From Prevotella sp. UBA4339 (GTDB taxonomy: Bacteria; Bacteroidota; Bacteroidia; Bacteroidales; Bacteroidaceae): a stretch of DNA of 53,664 nt. The stretch covers positions 1-53,664 of the forward strand of contig DGTJ01000057.1 of assembly GCA_002393725.1 (NCBI GenBank), read 5' to 3'. Shown one piece after another: positions 33,230 through 41,090 of this stretch; position 1 is the stretch's first letter; the number at the start of each line of letters is the position of its first letter. Both the position numbers and the translations under genes were made by a program. The notes under the pieces are model-generated. The model saw nothing but the letters and a program-made list of their open reading frames with translations. It was not told the DNA's origin and did not search any database.

Positions 33230-34542
33230 CCTTTCCCGTGGACTACCACTTTTATCTTTGATATCCTGTGGCCGTCGAGTTCGGTCACCTCAAACGTGAA
33301 GTTCTCGAAGTCGATCCGCTCGTGGAGCTCCGGGAAGTCACCTTTTATCTCAAGCAGCAGACCAGCCAGGGAGTCGGCATCACCCTCCACCTCCTCAAAG
33401 ATATCATCATCAAGGTCCATAATCTTGAAGAAGTCTGACAGCAGCGTCTTTCCCTCAAATTCATAGGTGTTGGCGTTGATGCGCACATAGCTCTTCTCCT
33501 CCTCATCGTATTCATCGTTGATCTCGCCCACTATCTCCTCAAGGATATCCTCGAGAGTGATGATACCGCTGGTGCCTCCGAACTCATCTACCACGACAGC
33601 GATATGCACCTTGTTCTCCTGGAACTCCCGCAGCAAGTCGTCTATTTTCTTCGTCTCTGGCACGAAATAAGGTGGTCGTATGAGTGACTGCCAACGGAAA
33701 TTAGCAGGTTTTGAGAGATGAGGCAGCAGGTCCTTGATATACAGTATTCCACGAATATTATCAATAGAATCCTGATAGACAGGGATGCGAGAGTAGTTGT
33801 TCTCTACTATGCACTTTATGACATCCGGGAACTTGCTCTTGAAGTCAAGATCCACAATATCCTGACGACTCGTCATGACCTCCTTAGCTGTCTCATCACC
33901 AAAGCGCACGATGCCCTCAAGCATGTTTTTCTCATCCTTAAGTTCCTCTTCGTCAGTTAGTTCAAGTGCCTGCTCAAGGTCATCGACACTAAGCACATGA
34001 CTTTCACGCTGTACCACCTTTGATGCCCATATTCCAGAACGTATAAGAACAGAAGCAATGGGATAGAAGAGTTTCCTAAGGAATATCACTCCTCCAGCCA
34101 ACCTTCGGCACATCGCAAGGGCATGCTGTCTGCAATACACCTTAGGCATTATCTCGCCAAAAAGCAGGAGTAGGAATGTGAGAAGTACGGTTATCAGCAG
34201 GAACTCGAGCCACCATGCCCCAGGACCGAAATAGACAAGATGATCAAAGAAATAAGTAAGTAGCATGATGATGGCAACGTTGACGAGATTGTTTGTGATA
34301 AGAATCGTTGCCAGCGTACGCTCAGAGTCCTCACCAAGGGCGAGTATCTGTTTGTCATGTTCATCACTACTCTCCTCAAGTTCGTTTAAGTCATTAGGAG
34401 ACAGCGAGAAGAACGCTATCTCAGAACCAGAGGCAAAGCCGGAAAAGACAAGTAGAATAGCGGCTAGTACAGCCGCAAAGATGGCTCCCATGGAGGGAGC
34501 CATGATTGTTACTTCACTTAGTATTTGTTGAAGATAGTCCAT
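33214..34542 (-). CDS. gldE: GldE-type CNNM/CBS-domain membrane protein
   Basis: 442 aa. CNNM transmembrane domain (~1-190; LLVFSGFASGSEIAFFSL, LFGEIMPKVYCRQHA), paired CBS domains (~210-335; VMTSRQDIVDLD, VVVDEFGGTSGIITLEDILEEIVGEI spread over two motifs), then a CorC/HlyC transporter-associated domain (~350-435). GldE is known in Flavobacterium as a gliding/T9SS-associated protein related to GldD; the ssb-gldE order seen here is the classic Bacteroidetes arrangement, but gldD does not follow. The last five residues (GSSAI) are encoded by the terminal repeat of an inserted element; the inferred ancestral end is HGKKE. Confidence 0.9.
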   Translation of the reverse strand: MDYLQQILSEVTIMAPSMGAIFAAVLAAILLVFSGFASGSEIAFFSLSPNDLNELEESSDEHDKQILALGEDSERTLATILITNNLVNVAIIMLLTYFFDHLVYFGPGAWWLEFLLITVLLTFLLLLFGEIMPKVYCRQHALAMCRRLAGGVIFLRKLFYPIASVLIRSGIWASKVVQRESHVLSVDDLEQALELTDEEELKDEKNMLEGIVRFGDETAKEVMTSRQDIVDLDFKSKFPDVIKCIVENNYSRIPVYQDSIDNIRGILYIKDLLPHLSKPANFRWQSLIRPPYFVPETKKIDDLLREFQENKVHIAVVVDEFGGTSGIITLEDILEEIVGEINDEYDEEEKSYVRINANTYEFEGKTLLSDFFKIMDLDDDIFEEVEGDADSLAGLLLEIKGDFPELHERIDFENFTFEVTELDGHRISKIKVVVHGKGSSAI

Positions 34543-34551
34543 TTTACGAAA

Positions 34552-34980
34552 TTAGAATGGCAGTCCTCCGCCTGCCTCGCCCTCTGGTGCTGTCTGGGGC
34601 GCAGGATTTTGCTGAGGAGCAGCACCGGCAGAAGATGTTGTAATAACAGATTTTGGAGATCCAAGTAACTCAAGATTATCAGCCCAAATTTCTGTAACAT
34701 AGCGTCTCTGCCCCTGTTTGTCATCATAGGATCTATAACGTATGCGACCTTCGATATAGAGTCTATCACCTTTGTGCACATACTTCTCTATGATCTCTGC
34801 AAGTTTTTTCCAAAGAATAACATTGTGCCAATCAGTGTGATCTGGCACCTGAGTACCATTTTGCAGGGTATAACCACGTTCTGTGGTTGCAAGCGATAAT
34901 GACGCAACAGCCACACCTTGATCTACGTAACGTACCTCAGGGTCTTTTCCTACGTTACCAATAAGCATTACTTTGTTCAT
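34552..34980 (-). CDS. ssb: Single-stranded DNA-binding protein
   Basis: 142 aa with the OB-fold opening MNKVMLIGNVGKDPEVRY, WHNVILWKKLAEIIEKYVHKGD in two parts, and RLYIEGRIRYRSYDD. The flexible tail ends in GGGLPF: the terminal hydrophobic LPF that binds partner proteins is kept, but the usual run of Asp before it is replaced by Gly, with only EGE slightly upstream. Followed by gldE after 9 bp. Confidence 0.93.
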   Translation of the reverse strand: MNKVMLIGNVGKDPEVRYVDQGVAVASLSLATTERGYTLQNGTQVPDHTDWHNVILWKKLAEIIEKYVHKGDRLYIEGRIRYRSYDDKQGQRRYVTEIWADNLELLGSPKSVITTSSAGAAPQQNPAPQTAPEGEAGGGLPF

Positions 34981-35008
34981 AGTTATTAAAATTTAATAGG
35001 TTTATAAT

Positions 35009-35551
35009 TTACTTCTTGGCTGCGCCTAAGAAGCGGAACTTAAAATTCTTTCCTTTGGGTGAAGGGAACTGGCTGCGCTCATCAACTCGTTCACGCAAAT
35101 GCTCTACGATACGGTTATAACAATCCATTCCAGACTCTGCTTTCACGTCAGCGACGAACTGTGTGTCACGATACTGAAACTTACCGGTTCCTGGTACAAG
35201 AAGTACACGTTTAAAGTCAATCATGCCCTCATACCATCCTGGACGCACCTCATTAAGTTTTACCAATGCAGGAGCGCCTGCCTTTGATGATGTTAGCGGT
35301 AGTGCGTGGAGCGCCTTCTTATCTTTGAAGTCTTCCATTGTTGCTGCCTCTGTTTTGATAATAATGAAATATACTCTCGGGCGAACCTTATAACGCTTTG
35401 GATAAAAGACATCTCCCTCAGCATACTGACGGATATCAGCCTCAAGAACTGGGTTCATGCCTATTTCATCTATTGCACTAAGAAACTCTATAGCGTCATC
35501 AACACTTGTAACAAGCGTTTCCTGGTCGAAATACCTTAAATATAAGTTCAT
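35009..35551 (-). CDS. Conserved Bacteroidales protein of unknown function
   Basis: 180 aa from ATG 35551 (longer frames run into the tRNA gene). Opening NLYLRYFDQETLVTSVDDAIEFLS; central YPKRYKVRPRVYFIIIKTEAATMEDFK; KLNEVRPGWYEGMIDFKRVLLVPG; basic C terminus KGKNFKFRFLGAAKK. No signal peptide or membrane segment, so cytosolic. I recall close relatives in many Bacteroidales but no function. It follows the tRNA cluster on the same strand, with no promoter of its own visible, and ends 28 bp before ssb. Confidence 0.75.
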   Translation of the reverse strand: MNLYLRYFDQETLVTSVDDAIEFLSAIDEIGMNPVLEADIRQYAEGDVFYPKRYKVRPRVYFIIIKTEAATMEDFKDKKALHALPLTSSKAGAPALVKLNEVRPGWYEGMIDFKRVLLVPGTGKFQYRDTQFVADVKAESGMDCYNRIVEHLRERVDERSQFPSPKGKNFKFRFLGAAKK

Positions 35552-35588
35552 CTCTACGATAAAATTTGTTGTTTTCCTTAATAAAAAG

Positions 35589-35661
35589 AGCGGAAAACGG
35601 GACTCGGACCCGCGACCCCAACCTTGGCAAGGTTGTGCTCTACCAACTGAGCTATTTCCGC
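35589..35661 (-). tRNA. tRNA-Gly (anticodon GCC), copy 2
   Basis: 73 nt cloverleaf: acceptor GCGGAAA/TTTCCGC, D-arm GCTC...GAGC, anticodon stem CAACC/GGTTG with loop TTGCCAA, T-stem GCGGG/CCCGT. The T-loop is TCCGAGT, so position 55 is C instead of the near-universal T. No CCA is encoded. Identical to the copy at 35927-35999. Confidence 0.95.
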
Positions 35662-35678
35662 AATAAAAAAATATGATG

Positions 35679-35762
35679 TGAAGAGGAGGAGACTCGAACT
35701 CCCACGTCGCAATTGACACTACCCCCTCAAAGTAGCGCGTCTACCAATTCCGCCACCTCTCC
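35679..35762 (-). tRNA. tRNA-Leu (anticodon GAG)
   Basis: 84-nt class II tRNA: acceptor GGAGAGG/CCTCTTC (one G-U), anticodon stem CTACT/GGTAG with loop TTGAGGG, long variable arm, T-loop TTCGAGT. No encoded CCA. Confidence 0.95.
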
Positions 35763-35792
35763 AACATACATAATATGCTGAATAAAAAAGAG

Positions 35793-35874
35793 TGCCCAGA
35801 ACAGGACTCGAACCTGCACGCCTCGCGGCACACGCACCTGAAACGTGCGCGTCTACCAATTCCGCCACCTGGGC
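35793..35874 (-). tRNA. tRNA-Leu (anticodon CAG)
   Basis: 82-nt class II tRNA: acceptor GCCCAGG/TCTGGGC, anticodon stem CACGT/GCGTG with loop TTCAGGT, variable arm, T-loop TTCGAGT. No encoded CCA. Confidence 0.95.
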
Positions 35875-35926
35875 ATTTATTATCATCAAAGCCTTTCTTT
35901 GATGTCTCTTTTTTGTTCAATAAGTG

Positions 35927-35999
35927 AGCGGAAAACGGGACTCGGACCCGCGACCCCAACCTTGGCAAGGTTGTGCTCTACCAACTGAGCTATTTCCGC
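35927..35999 (-). tRNA. tRNA-Gly (anticodon GCC), copy 1
   Basis: First gene of the cluster. Sequence identical to the copy at 35589-35661, including the T-loop TCCGAGT. The spacer to tRNA-Leu(CAG) contains a small hairpin ATCAAAG/CTTTGAT (35885-35903), a possible processing signal. Confidence 0.95.
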
Positions 36000-36040
36000 A
36001 TTATTCGATGTAAATCGGCAACCTCTCTTGATTGCGGATG

Positions 36041-36071
36041 CAAAGGTAATGCTTTTTTCGGAACTGGCAAA
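36041..36071 (-). promoter_or_regulatory. Promoter of the Gly-Leu-Leu-Gly tRNA cluster
   Basis: Minus strand TTTG at 36068-36071, 19-bp spacer, TACCTTTG at 36041-36048, about 42 bp before the first tRNA. Between it and the nspC stop at 36135 is an A/T-rich stretch with short poly-A/poly-T hairpins, a likely nspC terminator. Confidence 0.8.
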
Positions 36072-36134
36072 CTTTTTTCGTGTTTTTTTTCAAAAAAAGT
36101 GCTTTTTTGCCCCAAAATAGGCTTACCAAGAGGA

Positions 36135-37262
36135 TTAATCCATACGATTTCGATAATCTTGATACGTAAAACGGCGCAGAATCTCCAACTCGCCATTCTC
36201 ATGAAGCAGACCTATTGCAGGATGAGAAATGCCATTAAAAGTATTCGTTTTTACCGTAGTATAATGTATCATATCCTCAAATATCACTTCTTCACCTACT
36301 GCCAGCCGGTGGTCAAATGTCCATGAACCCATGAAATCACCACTCAGACAGCTGCAGCCTCCTAGACGATATACAAACTTCGTGTCACCAGACTCTTTCT
36401 CTTCATCTATGTGCCTTGCTCCACGAACATCTGGGAAATATGGCATCTCAAGGCAGTCGGGCATGTGGCAGGTAAAACTTACATCCAGGATGGCAGTAGT
36501 GATACCCTTGTCTTCTACAATATCCACCACATGAGAGACAAGCTGTCCTGTCTGCCAGGCAAAGGCGCTGCCTGGTTCAAGAATCACCTTCAGCCAAGGA
36601 TAGCGCTTGTGGAAATCGCGCATCATAGAAATCAATAGGTCTACATCATAATTCTTACGAGTCATCAGATGACCACCACCAAAATTTATCCATTTCAGTT
36701 GTGTGAACCACCTGGCAAACCTCTCCTCAATATGGACGAGAGTACGCTGAAAGACATCTGCCCCACTCTCGCAATGACAATGGCAATGGAATCCTTCTAT
36801 ATCTTCAGGTAATCTATCGGGTAACTTATCTGCAGTCACTCCGAAGCGTGTACCTGGGGCACATGGATTATACAACAATGTACCTACCTCGGAATATTCT
36901 GGATTGACTCTTATGCCTATCGACACCCCATCAGCACGTTTATGATAGCGCTCATATTGCGACAAAGAGTTGAACGTGAGGTGCGACGAACATTTCATTA
37001 TCTCATCAATCTCATCGTCGGTATAAGCAGGAGAAAAGGTATGAGCAGGAGCTCCAAACTCCTCTATTGCCAGCCGAGCCTCCGAGAGAGAACTGGCAGT
37101 AGTAGCTCTGATATACTCACGGAAGATAGGGAAGGTCTTCCAAAGAGCGAACGCCTTGAAAGCAAGTATAACCTCAATATCAGCTTTCGCCGCAACGTCA
37201 GCGATAAGCCCGAGGTTGCGGCGAAGTTTCTTTTCTTCTATAATATAAATAGGTGTAGCCAT
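36135..37262 (-). CDS. nspC: Carboxynorspermidine decarboxylase
   Basis: 375-aa PLP decarboxylase of the alanine racemase-like fold, making norspermidine or spermidine in the alternative polyamine route through carboxy(nor)spermidine. PLP lysine in LAFKAFALWK (~37), GFHCHCHCESGAD, NFGGGHLMT (phosphate loop), ILEPGSAFAWQ, and YRLGGCSCLSGDFMGSW near the C terminus with the active-site Cys and Asp. ATG 37262 shares one base with the stop of the kinase gene upstream. Its usual partner carboxynorspermidine synthase is not in the window. Confidence 0.92.
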   Translation of the reverse strand: MATPIYIIEEKKLRRNLGLIADVAAKADIEVILAFKAFALWKTFPIFREYIRATTASSLSEARLAIEEFGAPAHTFSPAYTDDEIDEIMKCSSHLTFNSLSQYERYHKRADGVSIGIRVNPEYSEVGTLLYNPCAPGTRFGVTADKLPDRLPEDIEGFHCHCHCESGADVFQRTLVHIEERFARWFTQLKWINFGGGHLMTRKNYDVDLLISMMRDFHKRYPWLKVILEPGSAFAWQTGQLVSHVVDIVEDKGITTAILDVSFTCHMPDCLEMPYFPDVRGARHIDEEKESGDTKFVYRLGGCSCLSGDFMGSWTFDHRLAVGEEVIFEDMIHYTTVKTNTFNGISHPAIGLLHENGELEILRRFTYQDYRNRMD

Positions 37263-38407
37263 CAATCCTTCTTTATAGGAATAGTAAAACTAAAGGTAGA
37301 CCCCTGTCCTTCTGTAGACTCAACAAAACAATCGCCACCAATCTTACGTGAGAAATCTCTACAGAGTTGTAACCCAAGGCCAGAGCCTTCCTCGCCACCA
37401 GTACCAGATGTAGTCTCTCCTTTATGGAAAATCGTATCAATACGATCTGCAGAGATACCAACCCCCTCATCCTTTACGCTTACACGTGCGAAGTCGCCTT
37501 CGTTGGCCATAGATATCCGAATAGTGGAATTCTCAGGAGAGAACTTGACAGCATTAGACATGAAATTACGAAGTATAGTCTTCATCATATCGTTGTCGGC
37601 AATCACCTTCAGCGGAGCTTCTGTCTTCTTAAGTTCCAAAGTAATATGTTTAGTCTGGGCAATCGCCTCAAAGATCTCCACAACACCAGGGATAATGTCA
37701 TTAAGATCAAGTTCCTGAAGCACTACATTAAGACGTCCCGTTTGGCTCTTTGTCCACTTCAGAAGATTATCCAACAGGTCGTAAACATCCTCCGACTCCC
37801 TGTTAGCCTGATCTAGAAGTGTATATAGCTCTGGTCCTACAATCTCAGGGGATGCAGACTGCACCACCAGGTTGAGCACCATTCTGATACTTGCCATAGG
37901 CGAGCGCAGGTCATGAGCAATGACAGAATACATCTTATCACGGTTGGTAAGTGTAGCTCTTAGCTCATTATTCTGGCGTTCGATGATTCGCTGTGCTGCT
38001 ACAAGTTTTATCTGCTGCATTACACGCATCACAAGTTCTTCCTTATTGAACGGCTTGGTAAGAAAGTCGTTAGCACCCACCTGGAAACCTTTTACAAGAT
38101 CCTGAGGTGTATTAAGCGCAGTGAGGAAGATTATTGGTATGTCCTTGAGCTCTGGGTCCTTCTTCATGATAACAGCAGTGTCGAAGCCATTGATGTCGGG
38201 CATCATCACATCAAGAAGGATAAGATCAGGGTGCTCTTTGCGAGCCTGCTCGAGACAGGCTTTTCCACCATTAGCAGTACATACTTGGAATTTCTCATTG
38301 GTAAGAAGAATTTTGAGTAACAACACGTTACTCATTACATCGTCGACAATAAGTATCTTATAGTCGCCTCGGTTTATATTTGATTCTAACGTAGCTCCAG
38401 CATCCAT
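37262..38407 (-). CDS. Receiver-histidine kinase hybrid without output domain
   Basis: 381 aa, soluble. An N-terminal receiver domain (Asp66 in LILLDVMMPD, Lys118 in FLTKPF) precedes a HisKA domain (His165 in SVIAHDLRSPM) and an HATPase domain (FMSNAVKFSP, KDEGVGISADRID, GSGLGLQLC). No membrane helix and no DNA-binding part, so it is fed by another kinase or acts as a relay. Its stop overlaps the nspC start, so polyamine synthesis and this signalling protein are made from one mRNA. Promoter lies in an unusual palindrome upstream. Confidence 0.9.
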   Translation of the reverse strand: MDAGATLESNINRGDYKILIVDDVMSNVLLLKILLTNEKFQVCTANGGKACLEQARKEHPDLILLDVMMPDINGFDTAVIMKKDPELKDIPIIFLTALNTPQDLVKGFQVGANDFLTKPFNKEELVMRVMQQIKLVAAQRIIERQNNELRATLTNRDKMYSVIAHDLRSPMASIRMVLNLVVQSASPEIVGPELYTLLDQANRESEDVYDLLDNLLKWTKSQTGRLNVVLQELDLNDIIPGVVEIFEAIAQTKHITLELKKTEAPLKVIADNDMMKTILRNFMSNAVKFSPENSTIRISMANEGDFARVSVKDEGVGISADRIDTIFHKGETTSGTGGEEGSGLGLQLCRDFSRKIGGDCFVESTEGQGSTFSFTIPIKKD

Positions 38408-38434
38408 TATACAAAATATAGTAATTTAACCGTG

Positions 38435-38482
38435 CAAAAATAGTGGAATAATTTGAAATCACCAAATTATTCCACTATTTTT
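38435..38482 (-). promoter_or_regulatory. Palindrome-embedded promoter of the kinase-nspC operon
   Basis: Perfect 20-bp inverted repeat arms at 38436-38455 and 38463-38482 around a 7-bp centre. The minus-strand promoter elements lie in opposite arms: TTTG at 38463-38466 and TATTTTTG at 38435-38442, spacer 20 bp. The plus strand carries a mirror image with a spoiled -7 (TATTTTTT). Confidence 0.75.
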
Positions 38483-38543
38483 TTAAGATTAAAGCCCCTA
38501 AAAGCCTATTTTTAATTGTAGTAAAGCTATAAAACGGCTAAAA

Positions 38544-39950
38544 TTAATAGAACTTAAAGTACCTTTTCGCATTGTTGTATGAGATATCCTCAACCATACG
38601 TCCGAGAATCTCCATATCGCAAGGAAGCAAGCCCTTCTCAACATCATTACCAAGTATGTTACAGAGTATACGACGGAAATACTCGTGGCGTGGATAGCTT
38701 AGGAACGAGCGAGAATCAGTAAGCATACCTACGAATCGACTGAGCAATCCAAGTACGGAAAGTGCATTCATCTGGCGAATCATGCCATCCATCTGATCAT
38801 TGAACCACCATCCGCTACCAAACTGTATCTTTCCTGGCTCACCACCCTGGAAGTTACCGAGCATTGTAGCAATAACCTCATTGGCACAAGGATTAAGGGT
38901 GTATAAAATGGTACGTGTAAGTTTGTCCTCCATATTCAACTTGTTAAGGAACTTAGACATGGCCTTTGCTGTATTGAACTCACCGATAGAGTCAAAGCCT
39001 GTGTCAGCACCAAGCTGGTTATACATCTTTGTATTATTATCACGGATTGCCCCATAGTGGAACTGTTGTGTCCAATCAGCGTCAGCATCCATTTCAGCCA
39101 TAACAGTGAGGAAGCAGTTCTTGTACTGACGAATCTCGAGGTCAGACAATTGCTGTCCGCGCATTGCCTTCTCAAATATTGTTTCAATCTGGGAGTCGGT
39201 GTAGTCTTCATCATAGAACTCCTCAATACCATGGTCGGAGAGTTTACAACCCTGAGATTGGAAGAAGTCATGACGTCTCTTGAGTGCATCAACCATATCA
39301 GCAAACTTCACAATATTCACATCGCTGACCTGTGCGAGTTGTTCAACATACTTTGCGAACTCGGGCTTTTCTATGTTCATCGCTTTGTCAGGACGCCATG
39401 CTGGAATCATGATTGGATCGTCAGCAGCCTTATGTTTGGCATACTCAATGTGATTATGCAGATCGTCAACAGGATCATCGGTTGTACATACGCACTCCAC
39501 GTTGTAGTGCTTCATCAGTCCACGAGCAGAGAACTCCGGCAATTTGAGTTTCTCATTACACTCATCGAATATCTCACGGGCTGTTTTAGGAGACAGCTGT
39601 TTCTCGATACCAAAGGCAGTCTTCAGTTCAAGGTGAGTCCAGTGATACAATGGATTGCGGAAGGTATAAGGCACTGTCTCTGCCCATTTCTCAAATTTTT
39701 CCCAATCTGTCGTATCCTTACCTGTGCAATATTTCTCGTCTACTCCATTGGTACGCATAGCACGCCACTTATAATGGTCACCGCCAAGCCACAACTCGGT
39801 GATGCTCTTGAAACGATGATCATTGGCAACCATCTCTGGAATAAGATGACAATGATAATCAATGATAGGCATCTTGGCAGCGTGATTGTGGTACAAGTCC
39901 TGAGCCACCTGGGTCTCGAGAACGAAGTTATCGTCATTAAATTGTTTCAT
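38544..39950 (-). CDS. uxaC: Glucuronate (uronate) isomerase
   Basis: 468-aa amidohydrolase-fold enzyme isomerising D-glucuronate/D-galacturonate to fructuronate/tagaturonate, first step of hexuronate use. Metal motif IIDYHCHL, FRNPLYHWTHLELKTAFG in two parts, VCTTDDPVDDLHNH, and C-terminal DSRSFLSYPRHEYFRRILCN region. Monocistronic, away from the uxaA/kdgK/eda locus at 23-29 kb. Promoter -7 box at 39989-39996. Confidence 0.95.
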   Translation of the reverse strand: MKQFNDDNFVLETQVAQDLYHNHAAKMPIIDYHCHLIPEMVANDHRFKSITELWLGGDHYKWRAMRTNGVDEKYCTGKDTTDWEKFEKWAETVPYTFRNPLYHWTHLELKTAFGIEKQLSPKTAREIFDECNEKLKLPEFSARGLMKHYNVECVCTTDDPVDDLHNHIEYAKHKAADDPIMIPAWRPDKAMNIEKPEFAKYVEQLAQVSDVNIVKFADMVDALKRRHDFFQSQGCKLSDHGIEEFYDEDYTDSQIETIFEKAMRGQQLSDLEIRQYKNCFLTVMAEMDADADWTQQFHYGAIRDNNTKMYNQLGADTGFDSIGEFNTAKAMSKFLNKLNMEDKLTRTILYTLNPCANEVIATMLGNFQGGEPGKIQFGSGWWFNDQMDGMIRQMNALSVLGLLSRFVGMLTDSRSFLSYPRHEYFRRILCNILGNDVEKGLLPCDMEILGRMVEDISYNNAKRYFKFY

Positions 39951-39987
39951 AATGTTGTTATTTGTTTTAGAAGTTCACAAAATTTTT

Positions 39988-40028
39988 GCAAAGATAGCAA
40001 AAATATCGCATAAATTCACTATCTTTGC
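39988..40028. promoter_or_regulatory. Divergent, mirror-image -7 elements between uxaC and ansA
   Basis: CAAAGATA (39989-39996, minus-strand TATCTTTG for uxaC) and TATCTTTG (40020-40027, plus strand for ansA) lie in a 10-bp inverted repeat with a 21-bp centre. Neither has a TTTG at -33; each -33 zone overlaps the other's -7 box, so the two promoters should compete. Confidence 0.7.
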
Positions 40029-40057
40029 GGCAAAATAATTACGTAAACGTTATCTGT

Positions 40058-41089
40058 ATGCATCGTAGAATTCTTCTTATCTATACAGGCGGTACTATTG
40101 GGATGAACCGCAACCCTCAGACAGGTGCCTTGGAACCCTTTGATTTTGAGCACTTACTGAACAATGTACCAGAACTTGCACAGTTTGACACCATCATTGA
40201 GTCATTCCAGTTCACGCCCCCCATCGACTCCAGTGACATGTCGCCTTCGCGATGGACAGATCTCTCGCATTGTATAGCAGATCACTACGAGCAATATGAC
40301 GGTTTCGTAGTTCTTCACGGTACAGACACGATGGCCTATACAGCCTCTGCCCTATCCTACATGCTTGAGAATCTCACAAAGCCAGTGATTTTTACCGGTT
40401 CTCAATTACCAATAGGTCAGTTGCGTACTGACGGAAAGGAGAACCTTATTACCTCGATAGAGATAGCAGCAGCATGTGATGAAAAAGGTAATGCCCTCGT
40501 ACCAGAGGTGGGAATCTACTTCAACAGCCATCTCCTTCGCGGCAACCGCACCACGAAACAGAGTGCAGAAGAGTTCAACGCCTTCGAGTCATTCAACTAT
40601 CCCCATCTTGTAGATGCCGGAGTGAATATCACATACCACTACGAGCGGATACTTAAGCCTGATTTATCGAAAACGATGACTCCCCATTTCCGTCTGGACA
40701 ACAATGTCATTATCTTCTCGCTCTTCCCTGGTATCCGGGAAGATCTGATCCGCCATATAATACATACTCCCAACCTAAAGGCCATCGTTATGAGGACTTT
40801 CGGTTCAGGAAACGCCCCACAGTCTCATTGGCTGCTGAATGCCCTGAAAGAAGGGACACGAGGAGGCAAGGTCATAGTTAATATCAGCCAATGTCTACAG
40901 GGAGCTGTAGAAATGTCACGCTACGATTGTGGATATCACCTTCAAGAGGCAGGAGTAATCAGCGGGCGAGATATGACAGTAGAGTCTGCAGTAACCAAAC
41001 TGATGTTTCTTCAGTCTCATTACCCAGACTCTCCAGATATCGTACGCACCCTTATGCAACAAAGCATCCGAGGCGAGATGACAGTATAA
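40058..41089 (+). CDS. ansA: Type I asparaginase
   Basis: 343 aa. Hydrolyses asparagine to aspartate and ammonia in the cytosol (no signal peptide). Catalytic motifs RILLIYTGGTIGM with the nucleophile Thr, and VVLHGTDTMAYTASAL with the second Thr/Asp pair; GSQLPIGQLRTDGKENL follows. ATG 40058 is used because the -7 box ends at 40027. Converges on the outer-membrane protein gene with a 1-bp gap. Confidence 0.93.
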   Translation: MHRRILLIYTGGTIGMNRNPQTGALEPFDFEHLLNNVPELAQFDTIIESFQFTPPIDSSDMSPSRWTDLSHCIADHYEQYDGFVVLHGTDTMAYTASALSYMLENLTKPVIFTGSQLPIGQLRTDGKENLITSIEIAAACDEKGNALVPEVGIYFNSHLLRGNRTTKQSAEEFNAFESFNYPHLVDAGVNITYHYERILKPDLSKTMTPHFRLDNNVIIFSLFPGIREDLIRHIIHTPNLKAIVMRTFGSGNAPQSHWLLNALKEGTRGGKVIVNISQCLQGAVEMSRYDCGYHLQEAGVISGRDMTVESAVTKLMFLQSHYPDSPDIVRTLMQQSIRGEMTV

Positions 41090-41090
41090 A

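Noticed and set aside
35009..35719. Longer 236-aa form of the unknown gene beside the tRNA cluster
   Set aside because: The extra N-terminal codons are the antisense/sense reading of tRNA-Gly; ATG 35551 gives the natural conserved start.
39057..40013. 318-codon plus-strand frame opposite uxaC
   Set aside because: Shadow of uxaC, which has the diagnostic HxH motif and full expected length.
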